This document shows, in pieces, positions 29,140 to 38,547 of a stretch of 64,000 nucleotides of DNA. Position 1 is the stretch's first letter; each line of letters opens with the position of its first letter. Source of the stretch: a virus; IMG/VR virus record IMGVR_UViG_3300020411_003715, positions 62,001 to 126,000 of that record. One strand, written 5' to 3'. Position numbers and translations under genes: made by a program. The notes under the pieces were generated by a model that was not told the DNA's origin, made no database searches, and was given only the letters and a program-made list of their open reading frames with translations.

Positions 29140-32100
29140 ATGCCAATTAGCTCAACCGACGTTAGCAATATAATCGGCGGACAGGTAGGGATGTTCAGCG
29201 CATCTGCGCAGTACGCCCAAGCCATATCATCTCAGTATGGGTTCGCCCCTTCCGGTGCCCCTTTCGGCCAAGACCCAAGAATGGCTGCCAATATCCAAAT
29301 GGGCGGCGCGATGGGGAGTGGTCTCGCCCGAGCACCCGGGATGGCTCTCGGCGGTATTGGGCTGATGAGTATGTTCGGGATGGCTCCCCGAATGTTTGAT
29401 CCCTTCACCTCTACAATACATGCGGGGGCAATGGGCATGCGTGCAGGAGGTGTAGGGGGAGCTATTGGTGCGGGTGGAATGGCGTTGGCAGGTTACGGTG
29501 CTTTAGCCGGAGCCGGTAGTTGGATGACAAACCAGATCGCAACTGGCGCTCAGAACAGAATGATGACAACGGGCGCTATCAACAATGTGTTCCCCGGCAT
29601 GGGCATGCAAGGGTTGAACATGATGGCGGGCCAAGTTGAAAGCATGTCTCGACAAGGCATGGGATCTATCCGCGAGCTTACAGGTGTGATGCAAGGCGGA
29701 GCCATGTCCGGTGCCTTGGACACAAGTACGCTTTCCCAGTTCTCCATGTCGTTTAGTAAGTTAGTCAATAACGTTCGTAACGTTGCGACGGCCCTAAATA
29801 CTTCCATGCAGCAAGCGCAACAGGCTATGCAGCAAGTGAAGTCCATCGGCATCAATTCAGATCAAGCGGCCGGCTTCCTTGGAACAGCCCGAGCATTCGG
29901 TGCAACAGCAGGAGTGTCCCCAGGCGCAATGATGAACTTTGCGGCGGGAGGAGCCTCCTTTGCAAGACAAGCCGGAATAGACCGAGCTGTTGGTGCTACG
30001 GGAGCTATTACACAGGCAGGGATATACGGGTTAGCGCAGAAACAAGGCATGGGCGGAATTTTGCCCGATTCCTACAGTAGACACATGCAAGGAGCATCTC
30101 GCTTCTTAATGGGAAGCCGAGGAAGAACAGTTTTAGGGGCAATGTTCGACCCCAATACTGGAGGGCTTGATCCACAGATGGCCCAACTCATGTCTGCGGG
30201 GGCCTTGACTAAGTCGGAGATACAGGCCGCATATAATAGGAATGTGACCGGCAACAGGGACATGTTCGGCGCACGTAGAGGAGAGTTGGCTGCATCATTC
30301 ATGTCTCAGTACGGGCCTCAAGCAGTTGGCGGGGCGCTAAACGCAATGACAGCCGGCTCGTCTAGACCGAGCATGCTTCAACAATCGCTTACTGGGCTCA
30401 CTCGAAGCGACATCCAAGGGCTCCAAACATTACGAGCTAATAGTGACGCACTATCAGGCCAGTTGATAAACGCTGCTCGTCAAGGGTTCAGAGAGGGACA
30501 GCAACAAATGTCCTTTGGCTCTGCCCTTGGTCAGCAGTGGGATAAGTTGATTAAGCCAATCAAAGATGAGTTCAGGCAGATTGGTGCGGGACTAACCAAG
30601 TCAATGATGGGCGCGTCCCAGCAAATGATGAGTGAGTTTGTTCGTCAGCCCAGCCTTCACGCTACCACTGGGCAGATGATGCAGCACATCTCTGCCACTC
30701 AGGGCGGCAACCGCGATTACATGTCTGCATGGAATGCCACCCAATCAAGACTTAATTACATTACCAACGCCGCGCCGAGTGATTCTTGGTCTGGGTACTT
30801 AGCAAGCAGATTGCCCTCGGGGTTCCGTCTCGGGAGGATGGCTCCGGGCACAACGCTTGATGAGCTACCCATGATGGGCTTTGGTACTGATAGCTATAGC
30901 CCTGGACAATCCCTGGCTCTTGGCGGGTTGGCTTTTGCTCCCGGCGGAAGAAACTACCTGGGCTGGGCAGGTCAGGGTATAAATCAATTAGGACGAGGAA
31001 TTGCTGCCCTTGGGGGCTCCCCGGCTTCTACTGGATTTATGGGTGCTGGTGGTATTGGCGGGCCGGGATCTTGGCTTCGCGGTGCTGGCAACTTGGTTCG
31101 CGGCGGTGGTTACGCTCTTAGGGGAATGGGTTTTCTCGGCAGGATCGCTGCACCAGCGCTCATTGCTGGTGACCTAATAACCAATGCGGCCCCAGCGGGA
31201 ATGAGGGCTTATGGTCAGACAGCCATATCCGAAGGAGCTATTACGGGTAATGAGCGCCGCCTCGCAATGTCATTAATCAACGCAGGAGTTATCGGGGAGG
31301 ACGGGTATTCCGATCTGCGCGTTGGAAGTATGGCGGGAGGAATCGGCAGCACCCCCGAGGGAATGACCCCATTAAGCGGTTTCGTGTCTGGACCATCAGG
31401 CGGACAAGGAGGGACGCAACGCTTCTTAACCAAGAAGGGCATGGAGGTATACGTTGGCGTCCAAGACGGGAGCAAAGAAAAAGAAGCGAGAAAGAAGCTT
31501 ATTAAGACCGATGGCGAAAGGGGCACTCCCGAGTCTGTGATTTCTTCTGTAAGGAGGATGATAAAGGACAATGAAAACTGGGAAGACATGCCTGCGTCCA
31601 AGCAGATAGGTGAGGTAACAAAACATATACAAAGCCTGGGGTATAAACGAATCACAACACAGGATGCGTTCTCTCTTGTTTCTGGCAAGGGCATCGTAAG
31701 CGATGAGATTCGTGCTTCAATGGAGCATGCCGATCCAAGCATTCTTCACGACAACGCGATAAAGCTCGCACGAGACACCCACCTTATCGGGGTGGGGTCC
31801 GACCTTGCGATGAGTACGGACGGAAAGCTTGACCACACAAAGTTTGGGGCGGAGCAGTTTACCGAGATGGCGGGAGCCTTTCAGAGGGCAGGCGGAAAAT
31901 GGATTAGCCTAGCGGGTATGCGGAGCAAGTTTGGTGACGACAAACAGCTTAACGAAATGGGCCTACTCCCACACAACTACCAAGATATGTCAGATGAAGA
32001 GAAGGCCATATTCATAGGAAATCGTGACCCGGCAGTGCTTGGCAACGTGTTCGCGGGCAGGTCGGACGCGTGGCAGGCTGTGGTTCGCGGAAGGGTAGCC

Positions 32101-33354
32101 AACAAAAGCAGAGCGGGAAGAATGGCCTGGGGCGTGGGATCGGCGGACAAGGATGATAACTTCAAATACGGCGTGGACAGCAAAAGGGGCCTCGGACGAA
32201 GCTGGGTAGCCGGTTTTGCGGCGACGTACTTTGATAACGGTGACAATATCGCAAGCCTAGCCGCCTTTAGGCGAAGGTACGCCCAGGCGGACGCGGATGG
32301 TAAAGCTGGAGTCTTGCGGGACTATGCGGCACAGCTTGGACACGACCCGACCTTTAGAAGAATGTCAGAGACAGGACAGGGCGGCCTCGGAGGTCCGGGA
32401 GCACTTTCAACAGCAAGGATGCTGTTAGCCGATGATGGCGAGTTTACTCTGGGTCAGGACCTCACCCAATCTTTTTACGCTAAAGATGTTCATGCCGTTA
32501 GGGAGGGATACCAGCGCCGCCGAAACGCTTTCAACGAATCCACAACGAGAGTGATAGGCGGAAACATCGCTATGCGCGCTTCCGGAGCGACAACGGCGGG
32601 ACTAGAGCATTACCAGGGGATCCAAAACATATGGGCACAGACGCCCACGGGTGATGGAACCAAGGGAACTATGGCTGCTCGGAGTCAGTTCATCAAGATG
32701 ATCCAGGCAAGAATGGAGGCGGGCTACTCAAACGCCACCGGTGCGCAGCACGCCGCAGCCGCAAAATATGGCGGCGCAATGACAATGCAAGATGCGCAAA
32801 GACTATATGCAGAGCTTATGGAGTCACCAGATGACGTCCATAGGGATATGGCCGCTGGTCTTGCGAACTTCATACAGACTCGACAGATGACGAGAAGCGC
32901 TGGCGGCGCAAGAAGAAGGGCCTCCCAAGTTCTTAGGAAGCTTGGCATCAAGGTAAGCGCTGAGGACAAGAGCTTCTTAAGAGGGAAGTCGGATGTTATG
33001 TCTGCGGCCCTTTCCGGAGAGATCATGAACATGGCTCAGCAGTCTCTCGAAGCACAGTTCGGTGCGAGTGGCTACACTACTGAGCAGATCAACGAGCGCC
33101 ATGCCGAACTTGTTACCGCCCTACGTAATAAGGGAGAAGGTGGGAAGTGGGACAGCTCCGACTGGGAGAACATTGTATCTAGTCAGGGTGGTATTCGTGG
33201 CGTTAGCCAAGGAACTGCCGGCGGGGGCCGAGGACAAGGACAACTTTCTAGCCTTGCCGATGACTTTGCCGCAGCACTTAGCACTGCGACCAGCGCCTTG
33301 AGAGGAAACAACATGACAAATCCGGATGGAACTCCGGGAAAGAGCCCCACATGA
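29140..33354 (+). CDS. Tape-measure candidate / large internal virion protein
   Basis: 1404 residues, the largest protein here. The first 450 residues are rich in Gly, Ala and Met with several hydrophobic stretches (MALGGIGLMSMFGM, GGVGGAIGAGGMALAGYGAL), then long helical parts with Gln/Met, then a charged helical second half. Length, hydrophobic patches and the following tail and hydrolase genes fit a tail tape-measure protein, which would set a tail of roughly 200 nm at 1.5 Å per residue. A large injected internal protein is the main alternative. The next start overlaps its stop (ATGA). Confidence 0.55.
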   Translation: MPISSTDVSNIIGGQVGMFSASAQYAQAISSQYGFAPSGAPFGQDPRMAANIQMGGAMGSGLARAPGMALGGIGLMSMFGMAPRMFDPFTSTIHAGAMGMRAGGVGGAIGAGGMALAGYGALAGAGSWMTNQIATGAQNRMMTTGAINNVFPGMGMQGLNMMAGQVESMSRQGMGSIRELTGVMQGGAMSGALDTSTLSQFSMSFSKLVNNVRNVATALNTSMQQAQQAMQQVKSIGINSDQAAGFLGTARAFGATAGVSPGAMMNFAAGGASFARQAGIDRAVGATGAITQAGIYGLAQKQGMGGILPDSYSRHMQGASRFLMGSRGRTVLGAMFDPNTGGLDPQMAQLMSAGALTKSEIQAAYNRNVTGNRDMFGARRGELAASFMSQYGPQAVGGALNAMTAGSSRPSMLQQSLTGLTRSDIQGLQTLRANSDALSGQLINAARQGFREGQQQMSFGSALGQQWDKLIKPIKDEFRQIGAGLTKSMMGASQQMMSEFVRQPSLHATTGQMMQHISATQGGNRDYMSAWNATQSRLNYITNAAPSDSWSGYLASRLPSGFRLGRMAPGTTLDELPMMGFGTDSYSPGQSLALGGLAFAPGGRNYLGWAGQGINQLGRGIAALGGSPASTGFMGAGGIGGPGSWLRGAGNLVRGGGYALRGMGFLGRIAAPALIAGDLITNAAPAGMRAYGQTAISEGAITGNERRLAMSLINAGVIGEDGYSDLRVGSMAGGIGSTPEGMTPLSGFVSGPSGGQGGTQRFLTKKGMEVYVGVQDGSKEKEARKKLIKTDGERGTPESVISSVRRMIKDNENWEDMPASKQIGEVTKHIQSLGYKRITTQDAFSLVSGKGIVSDEIRASMEHADPSILHDNAIKLARDTHLIGVGSDLAMSTDGKLDHTKFGAEQFTEMAGAFQRAGGKWISLAGMRSKFGDDKQLNEMGLLPHNYQDMSDEEKAIFIGNRDPAVLGNVFAGRSDAWQAVVRGRVANKSRAGRMAWGVGSADKDDNFKYGVDSKRGLGRSWVAGFAATYFDNGDNIASLAAFRRRYAQADADGKAGVLRDYAAQLGHDPTFRRMSETGQGGLGGPGALSTARMLLADDGEFTLGQDLTQSFYAKDVHAVREGYQRRRNAFNESTTRVIGGNIAMRASGATTAGLEHYQGIQNIWAQTPTGDGTKGTMAARSQFIKMIQARMEAGYSNATGAQHAAAAKYGGAMTMQDAQRLYAELMESPDDVHRDMAAGLANFIQTRQMTRSAGGARRRASQVLRKLGIKVSAEDKSFLRGKSDVMSAALSGEIMNMAQQSLEAQFGASGYTTEQINERHAELVTALRNKGEGGKWDSSDWENIVSSQGGIRGVSQGTAGGGRGQGQLSSLADDFAAALSTATSALRGNNMTNPDGTPGKSPT

Positions 33355-33755
33355 GAGTAGATAAGAACACAGCGGGTATTATTATCGCCCTAATAACTTC
33401 AGTTGCTGGCTTAGGCACAGCGCTCATAAATCACTACTCCACCAACGAGGGTGCTGTAGTAGAGAGTGAGAAGAAGAACCGTAAGGGCTACAATGCCACC
33501 CGAAGATCTATTGTGAAGGTCGCAGAGGACGTGGACGCAAATGCAAAGCGTATCGATATGCTTGAGAACCACATCATACTTCAAGACCAAACCATCAGGG
33601 CTCTTCTCAGTGGAAGGGTGCTTACGTCTGATCCTCCTCCGGTTCCAAAAGACTTGACTGCTGATAGGAAGCGGCGGAAGAAACGACCATCTACAAGAAA
33701 ACGTGCTGAGCCACCGAGTTATGACGTGACACAGTCTCAGGGAGGCGGAAACTAA
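33351..33755 (+). CDS. Membrane-anchored coiled-coil protein
   Basis: 134 residues. One N-terminal transmembrane helix (TAGIIIALITSVAGLGTALI), a coiled-coil middle (NAKRIDMLENHIILQDQTIR) and a basic Pro/Arg-rich end (RKRRKKRPSTRKRAEPPS). The layout resembles inner-membrane spanins or tail-associated membrane proteins. Overlaps both neighbours. Confidence 0.5.
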   Translation: MRVDKNTAGIIIALITSVAGLGTALINHYSTNEGAVVESEKKNRKGYNATRRSIVKVAEDVDANAKRIDMLENHIILQDQTIRALLSGRVLTSDPPPVPKDLTADRKRRKKRPSTRKRAEPPSYDVTQSQGGGN

Positions 33756-34111
33756 TGAGTATGGACGTAAAGGAAAGAGGCTTCGGGGCATACTTCAGCA
33801 CCCTTGACGCGCTATTCAAGAGAATGGGGCGACAGTCCGATGAAGTAGAAGATCACATCCAGAGCGATGCTGATGGTCTGGCTGAGTACAGTAGCACGGG
33901 CCCGGGCTATAATGAGATTACGACATTCTACAAGTTTGATGCCGGTGGTCACCACGTCAGGTTCTTAAACCTTGTTTCTCCTGATATTCTCTTAGTTCAC
34001 CAATCTAAGATGGTTGGCTTTTATCAGGTTATGGGTGGTCGTGAAGAGGTAAGAAATGTCCAACGGGATGTTAAAGACCTCATCGTAAAAGACGTCAATA
34101 TGAAGGTTTGA
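33755..34111 (+). CDS. Hypothetical virion-cluster protein
   Basis: 118 residues, starting at the last base of the upstream gene. Mixed fold with FYKFDAGGHHVRFLNLVSPD in the middle. No family recognised. Confidence 0.55.
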   Translation: MSMDVKERGFGAYFSTLDALFKRMGRQSDEVEDHIQSDADGLAEYSSTGPGYNEITTFYKFDAGGHHVRFLNLVSPDILLVHQSKMVGFYQVMGGREEVRNVQRDVKDLIVKDVNMKV

Positions 34112-34134
34112 GCCTTATCTTTGTGGAGCGGCGT

Positions 34135-35385
34135 ATGAGTGTAGACATAGAAAAGTTAGCCCGAAAGTGGAGTAGGGACAAGAAAGAGGAGGCGCAACGA
34201 AGAGCCGGCTTTTGGGCAGGCGCTTCTGCACCAGTTCTTGCTGGCCGTCACGGAAAAGGTCAGCATATATCCCCCTTTCAAGGAGTTCAGTTTGAGAGCG
34301 TACGGGACCTAACCAGAAATGTTCGAACCGGTGACGTTCTTCTCGTCGCAGATGGCAAAAGACCGTTTAGCGCGAAGAAGGCTCTTATCTCTATCGGCAC
34401 AGGGATACCTGATGGTTACCATGCCGCTGTCGTCGCCGGCGTCTCCAAGAAGAAGGGTGAGATTGAGATACTGGACCTCACCTTTAAGGGTTACCAGCGC
34501 AAGGCCATCGCAGCCAGCAATATAAACAGTTACTCCTTATTTAGAATAAGCGATCCGGCTAAACAAAAGGCTGTGGTCGATAACATGCATAGGCTGGTTA
34601 ATACACAGAAGCGATTAAATGCTGCTCTCAAAAGAGAGGGGATGAGTTCCCGCGCAATCAGAAAAGTTAATCGTGCGATGTACGCCGAGACTATTAATCC
34701 CGTAATTGGTGTTAGGGAACTCTTTGTTCCTTATGTCCAAGACAGATCGGTGCGTAACGCTAATTACGTAAAAAAGGTCGAGCGGGAACTTAAGTTTGTG
34801 TCTAGTAATATCAACGGTATTGCAAAAGACATGGTCGACTACTGGAAGCAGACGGGCAAGATCGATACCTCAAACCTTAAGCCTATCCAGCGAGTTTGCA
34901 CAAGTGTAGCCGCCTCTGTGGGTGTGCCCATCGGTGCGACATCTCACCCCAAATGGGCTGGGCCCAATGATATTCTTAGGGGAAAAGGTCTCAGGCCCAT
35001 TGGATATAAGGTCTCCCCGAAGCACACTAACTTTGTAAAGCTTTATGACGGACTCCTTAAGGTTATGCCTAATATCGTGAGGGGTGCTGCTGGGGTAGGT
35101 CTTGGTGGTTTTGTTGCAGGAACGATTGCTACGAGACAGGCACTGAAGCGTAGCGCTGAGCGTCGTGAAGCCAGGAAGGCTCGTGCAGAAAATAAGCTAA
35201 AAATGAAGAAACGCGTTCATGTAAAGGGGCATATGCGTGGAAGAAAGTACGTGAAGTCACACACAAAGATGGCCTACGTCTACGAGCGAATGTCGATGGA
35301 CGATCTACAAGATAGGGCGTATGCTCATGGACTAAGTAAGTCGGCTGCGATAATGGAAATTATCAAATCAAAGATTACGGAGTAA
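34135..35385 (+). CDS. Permuted NlpC/P60-like (YiiX-type) hydrolase domain protein
   Basis: 416 residues from the ATG with GGAG seven bases upstream. RTGDVLLVADG near residue 64, DGYHAAVVAGV near residue 95 (candidate catalytic His) and RVCTSVAASVGV near residue 253 (candidate catalytic Cys) follow the order GDxLL, H, C of circularly permuted NlpC/P60 enzymes. These cut peptide or amide bonds, often in cell wall. The C-terminal 80 residues are very basic. The start MSVDIEKLARKWSRDKK loosely resembles the shared tag of the following genes. It stands next to a CHAP hydrolase. Confidence 0.6.
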   Translation: MSVDIEKLARKWSRDKKEEAQRRAGFWAGASAPVLAGRHGKGQHISPFQGVQFESVRDLTRNVRTGDVLLVADGKRPFSAKKALISIGTGIPDGYHAAVVAGVSKKKGEIEILDLTFKGYQRKAIAASNINSYSLFRISDPAKQKAVVDNMHRLVNTQKRLNAALKREGMSSRAIRKVNRAMYAETINPVIGVRELFVPYVQDRSVRNANYVKKVERELKFVSSNINGIAKDMVDYWKQTGKIDTSNLKPIQRVCTSVAASVGVPIGATSHPKWAGPNDILRGKGLRPIGYKVSPKHTNFVKLYDGLLKVMPNIVRGAAGVGLGGFVAGTIATRQALKRSAERREARKARAENKLKMKKRVHVKGHMRGRKYVKSHTKMAYVYERMSMDDLQDRAYAHGLSKSAAIMEIIKSKITE

Positions 35386-35389
35386 TAGT

Positions 35390-36064
35390 TTGAGTAGTCC
35401 CGAACAATATAACGCGAATCAGATGGATATGGGCAGATTTACAGACGCCCAGGTCACACACCTCGTTGAATTCTGGCAAGAGCACAGAGGATTAACCGTT
35501 GACGGATATTGCGGACCCCAAACGCAAAGGGACCTTTTGCAGGACATGTTTGGTAACAGCGCTGTTCCTAGTAATCTAGGTCTTATGGCACTGGAGGTGG
35601 CAATCACGGAGATCGGTAATGGTGAATTGGGCGTTAACAATGCTGGGGATCATGTTGCTCGCTATTTTGGAGTCAGCGAAGACCGTGGCAGCTCTGCTAT
35701 TGGCTCTTGGTGCGCTGCTTTTGTTGGGTATTGTTGTGAGCGTGCAGCAGGTGACCTCGGTATTGAGTTACCCTTTCAAAGATCCGGCGGAGCGAAAGCT
35801 ACTTATAAAAGAGTGGGAGAGGCGGGACAATTTATTGAGGTAAGTGAGGCCCTTCCGGGAGACGTTGTCTGTTGGGATCGAGGCAAGCTTCTTCCCAACG
35901 GACAACCCTCTTGGCAGGGTCATATAGGCTTTGTTGAAAAGCTACAAGAGGGTATTCTTTATACTATTGAGGGGAACGTTGGACGTTTCCCGTCAAAAGT
36001 TAGACGGTTTATGCACGATATAGACAAAGAACCCAGACTCATTGGGTGCGCGAGGTTGCCATGA
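35390..36064 (+). CDS. Virion-type CHAP peptidoglycan hydrolase with peptidoglycan-binding domain
   Basis: 224 residues, TTG start. Residues 1-45 (EQYNANQM, then HLVEFWQEHRGLTVDGYCGP) form a peptidoglycan-binding unit very like that of the endolysin at 7.6 kb. Residues 60-220 form a CHAP domain: GSWCAAFVGYCCE gives the catalytic Cys near residue 106, WQGHIGFVEK the His near residue 176, and IEGN follows. CHAP enzymes cut stem-peptide or cross-bridge bonds. Location in the tail cluster suggests local wall cutting at DNA entry. Its end overlaps the first tagged gene (CCATGA). Confidence 0.82.
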   Translation: MSSPEQYNANQMDMGRFTDAQVTHLVEFWQEHRGLTVDGYCGPQTQRDLLQDMFGNSAVPSNLGLMALEVAITEIGNGELGVNNAGDHVARYFGVSEDRGSSAIGSWCAAFVGYCCERAAGDLGIELPFQRSGGAKATYKRVGEAGQFIEVSEALPGDVVCWDRGKLLPNGQPSWQGHIGFVEKLQEGILYTIEGNVGRFPSKVRRFMHDIDKEPRLIGCARLP

Positions 36065-36783
36065 ACGCTTTGGAAAAATACGCAGCTAATAAGAAGCTCG
36101 CCACCCTGCTCAAGGAAGCGAAGATCGAGAAACTGGCCTGGGAGTCAGCAGACCCAGAAATCTCTGGCGACAAGCTGTTGATGGTCTTTAGAGGCTCAAA
36201 CCCAAAAACCATGACCATGGCTAAAGCCCGTGGGCTAAAGCCCGCTTTTGATGAAGAGCTTGGCGGTGGGTATAAGGCTTCACAAGAGATAACCGACCCG
36301 GCAAGAAAGAAAGAGATCTTAGCCGACCTCGTAAGAAAGCAAAAGAAAGCGAAGGACAGGCGCAGCGGGATCTTCGGAAGAAGGCCGTGGATCGGGAAAA
36401 AAAGAAAAAAGCGTTATGACTTTGAATCCGCACACTTAGATAAACTCACTGCCATGGCGGATAAGATGAAGAGTGCCGCCGCTAAAAAGAAACCGACCAA
36501 GAAGGTAGAACTTGAGCCGGACAGGCTGCGCAGGGCAATGGCCGGAGGAATGCTAGGCGGTGGTGCCGCGCTTCCAGCGGCCACCTTGTCCGCCCTGATT
36601 ACCAGAAACCCGCAGTTCCTCAAGGACATTGCCAAAGGGACCGCGAAAGGTGTAGGGGCAGGAGCGCTTTTGGGGCAAGCCTTCCCGATCATGAAGGGGA
36701 AGGACGATGGTCCAATGCGGCTGGTAAGAGAGACCAAGGGGCCTCGCAAAGGGAAGCTGGTCTTTGCCAGGGAAAACGAATAG
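36061..36783 (+). CDS. Tagged basic virion-cluster protein 1
   Basis: 240 residues. It begins with the shared tag, here MNALEKYAANKKLATLLKEA, then KIEKLAW. The body is Lys/Arg-rich with a Gly/Ala-rich hydrophobic stretch near residue 165 (AGGMLGGGAALPAATLSAL) resembling a membrane-active segment. No known fold. It starts in a 4-base overlap with the CHAP gene. Confidence 0.65.
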   Translation: MNALEKYAANKKLATLLKEAKIEKLAWESADPEISGDKLLMVFRGSNPKTMTMAKARGLKPAFDEELGGGYKASQEITDPARKKEILADLVRKQKKAKDRRSGIFGRRPWIGKKRKKRYDFESAHLDKLTAMADKMKSAAAKKKPTKKVELEPDRLRRAMAGGMLGGGAALPAATLSALITRNPQFLKDIAKGTAKGVGAGALLGQAFPIMKGKDDGPMRLVRETKGPRKGKLVFARENE

Positions 36784-36785
36784 AT

Positions 36786-37214
36786 ATGAACGTACTAGAA
36801 AAATACGCGGCAAAGCGGCTTCTCATTAAGAAGTTAGCCTCAGCCAACCCGTTTCAGGTTAGCGCCTCGCATACTAGTAACCCGGCATTGAGTTGGCAAA
36901 AGCGGGATCGCCCAACCACAGGCGTCCGAAGGGCTCTACATAAGACAGAGGGTGCCACCGATAATCTCTTACGGCATGCTTACAGTAAAAATGCACCTTC
37001 AGGCGCACGACAAAGACCGCAGTCGAGCACTAATTTGAATGTAAAAACGGGCCCAATAAGCTTTGGCGGATCACTTAGAGGCGGCAAGATCTCCGGATAC
37101 AAAGTGGGACTGAGCGGGAACCTCACCAAAAACCTAAGCGGAAGAGCGTCAGTCAACGTGCCAGTTGGCGGGGGAAGCCCTAGATACTCAGCGGGCCTTA
37201 ATTGGAGATTTTAA
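36786..37214 (+). CDS. Tagged basic virion-cluster protein 2
   Basis: 142 residues with tag MNVLEKYAAKRLLIKKLASA. The rest is a Gly/Ser/Asn-rich beta-type sequence with repeated strands (GPISFGGSLRGGKISGYKVG, SVNVPVGGGSPRYSAGLNWR) that resembles an outer-membrane beta-barrel end. Whether it inserts in a membrane is unknown. No strong ribosome site. Confidence 0.6.
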   Translation: MNVLEKYAAKRLLIKKLASANPFQVSASHTSNPALSWQKRDRPTTGVRRALHKTEGATDNLLRHAYSKNAPSGARQRPQSSTNLNVKTGPISFGGSLRGGKISGYKVGLSGNLTKNLSGRASVNVPVGGGSPRYSAGLNWRF

Positions 37215-37215
37215 T

Positions 37216-37548
37216 ATGAACGAACTAGAAAAATACGCAGCCAAGCGCAAGCTTGCCGCTGAGTTAATTAAGCGGGCCTATCTTGCTCGGATTGCGCAGG
37301 GCCTCAAGCACTTTGCAACGGGCGCTAGAACGCAAGCTAGAAAGGCGAGGAAATTCTTTATGGGTGGCGTGAGGTCTGGAAAGTACCGCCATAGTATGTG
37401 GAGCGCAAACCCCCTCCAACGGGCCGCGTACAATACTGGGAGAGCTTTGGGAAGAGGCGTCCCTGCAATAGGAAGAGGAGTCAATAGGGTGGGAACGCGA
37501 CTCAAGGACTATGGCAGTAGACTTATAGGAAGAGGAAGAATCGTATAA
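37216..37548 (+). CDS. Tagged basic virion-cluster protein 3
   Basis: 110 residues with the tag MNELEKYAAKRKLAAELIKR, then AYLARIAQG. The body is very Arg/Gly-rich (ARKARKFFMGGVRSGKYRH, GRGVPAIGRGVNRVGTRL), suited to binding DNA or RNA. One base separates it from the previous stop and its stop overlaps the next start. Confidence 0.65.
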   Translation: MNELEKYAAKRKLAAELIKRAYLARIAQGLKHFATGARTQARKARKFFMGGVRSGKYRHSMWSANPLQRAAYNTGRALGRGVPAIGRGVNRVGTRLKDYGSRLIGRGRIV

Positions 37549-38156
37549 TGAATGCTTTAGAGAAATACGCCGCCATGGGTAACTCACCCTTTACACGCCA
37601 GATGCTCAGCGGGAGCGGTCTCCCTGGTTACTCCAAGGGCGGGCCTGTGAAGAAAGATGGTTACCTGACTGACAAGAAGGGCAAGCCATACGCTCGTGTA
37701 CACAAGGGCGAGAAAGTAGTACCTCAAAAGAAAAAGGAAGCCTCAACCATGAATGCTTTAGAAAAGTATGCTGCTAAGCGAAAGCTTATTAGCGAACTCA
37801 CCAAGCAAGCTTGGCTACTCCAGGGCGGTAAGGCGCTTGCCACGAAAGCCTGGGGAGCAGCAAAGCCAGTCCTCTCGGCAATCGGAAAGCCTGTTAAACA
37901 AGTTGCAACCCTCCCAGGCCGAGTAGCTAACCGCCTCGCAAAGCCAGTGGGGCAATGGGCTAAACGTAACCCCAAAAAAGCGATAGCAATGGGGGGAACG
38001 GGCATGGGTGCCATGATCTCCGATGAGATGACGGACTGGACAGGCAAGAAAAGACGTGCGGATGCCAGAAGGGCTGCAAGGTGGGCCAAGCAGTCAACTG
38101 GCGCGGGCCAGAGAACTGGCACCTTCGTCCGAAGCACCCTCAATAAAAATAATTAG
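37548..38156 (+). CDS. Double-tagged virion-cluster protein 4
   Basis: 202 residues with two copies of the tag in one frame: MNALEKYAAMG at residue 1 and MNALEKYAAKRKLISELTKQ at residue 68. Between them lies GGPVKKDGYLTDKKGKPYAR followed by VHKGEKVVP, a motif found in phage structural proteins. The second part is Lys/Ala-rich with a small Gly-rich stretch. Either two genes fused by loss of a stop or a second start used inside (see next entry). Confidence 0.6.
   Translation: MNALEKYAAMGNSPFTRQMLSGSGLPGYSKGGPVKKDGYLTDKKGKPYARVHKGEKVVPQKKKEASTMNALEKYAAKRKLISELTKQAWLLQGGKALATKAWGAAKPVLSAIGKPVKQVATLPGRVANRLAKPVGQWAKRNPKKAIAMGGTGMGAMISDEMTDWTGKKRRADARRAARWAKQSTGAGQRTGTFVRSTLNKNN
37749..38156 (+). 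CDS. Possible separate product from the internal tag of protein 4
   Basis: AAGGAAG lies eight bases before this internal ATG, so a 135-residue protein could be made on its own: tag, then AWLLQGGKALATKAWGAAKP and a basic helical body ending with RRADARRAARWAKQ. It matches the layout of the neighbouring single-tag genes. Confidence 0.45.
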   Translation: MNALEKYAAKRKLISELTKQAWLLQGGKALATKAWGAAKPVLSAIGKPVKQVATLPGRVANRLAKPVGQWAKRNPKKAIAMGGTGMGAMISDEMTDWTGKKRRADARRAARWAKQSTGAGQRTGTFVRSTLNKNN

Positions 38157-38166
38157 GGGTGACTCT

Positions 38167-38547
38167 ATGAGCCCATTGGAAAAATATGCAGCTAAGAAGC
38201 TTCTTATTACGAAGCTTGCGTCGAATGCCCTTAGGCTCGGAAAGAAGAAGGCTGTCCGTGTTATGGAGGCGATCACCAAAAGAAGTAAGTCCGTCAAAGA
38301 GACTCGTGAAGCCATGCCTACCGCCATGCGGAAAGTGCTGGGCAAAGAGAAGATCGTCAAGAACCTAGCTGAGCTTCCTCGGGAAGTAGCGAGGACCGCC
38401 AGGAAGATAGAGAATAAACTCGGGCCAAACAAGGGGCTGGAATATGCATTTGCTCAGCTAGCTAAAGGTACGAAGCACCCAAGCTTTAGAGGCAAAGCGA
38501 AGTCCGGCCCTGATTGGAACAAACGACCCAAGAAGAGATCAGTATGA
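38167..38547 (+). CDS. Tagged basic virion-cluster protein 5
   Basis: 126 residues, AGGGGTG before the ATG; a longer frame upstream is ignored because it overlaps gene 4 and lacks a ribosome site. Tag variant MSPLEKYAAKKLLITKLASN. The body is helical and basic (KAVRVMEAITKRSKSVKET, LPREVARTARKIENKLG). Confidence 0.65.
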   Translation: MSPLEKYAAKKLLITKLASNALRLGKKKAVRVMEAITKRSKSVKETREAMPTAMRKVLGKEKIVKNLAELPREVARTARKIENKLGPNKGLEYAFAQLAKGTKHPSFRGKAKSGPDWNKRPKKRSV

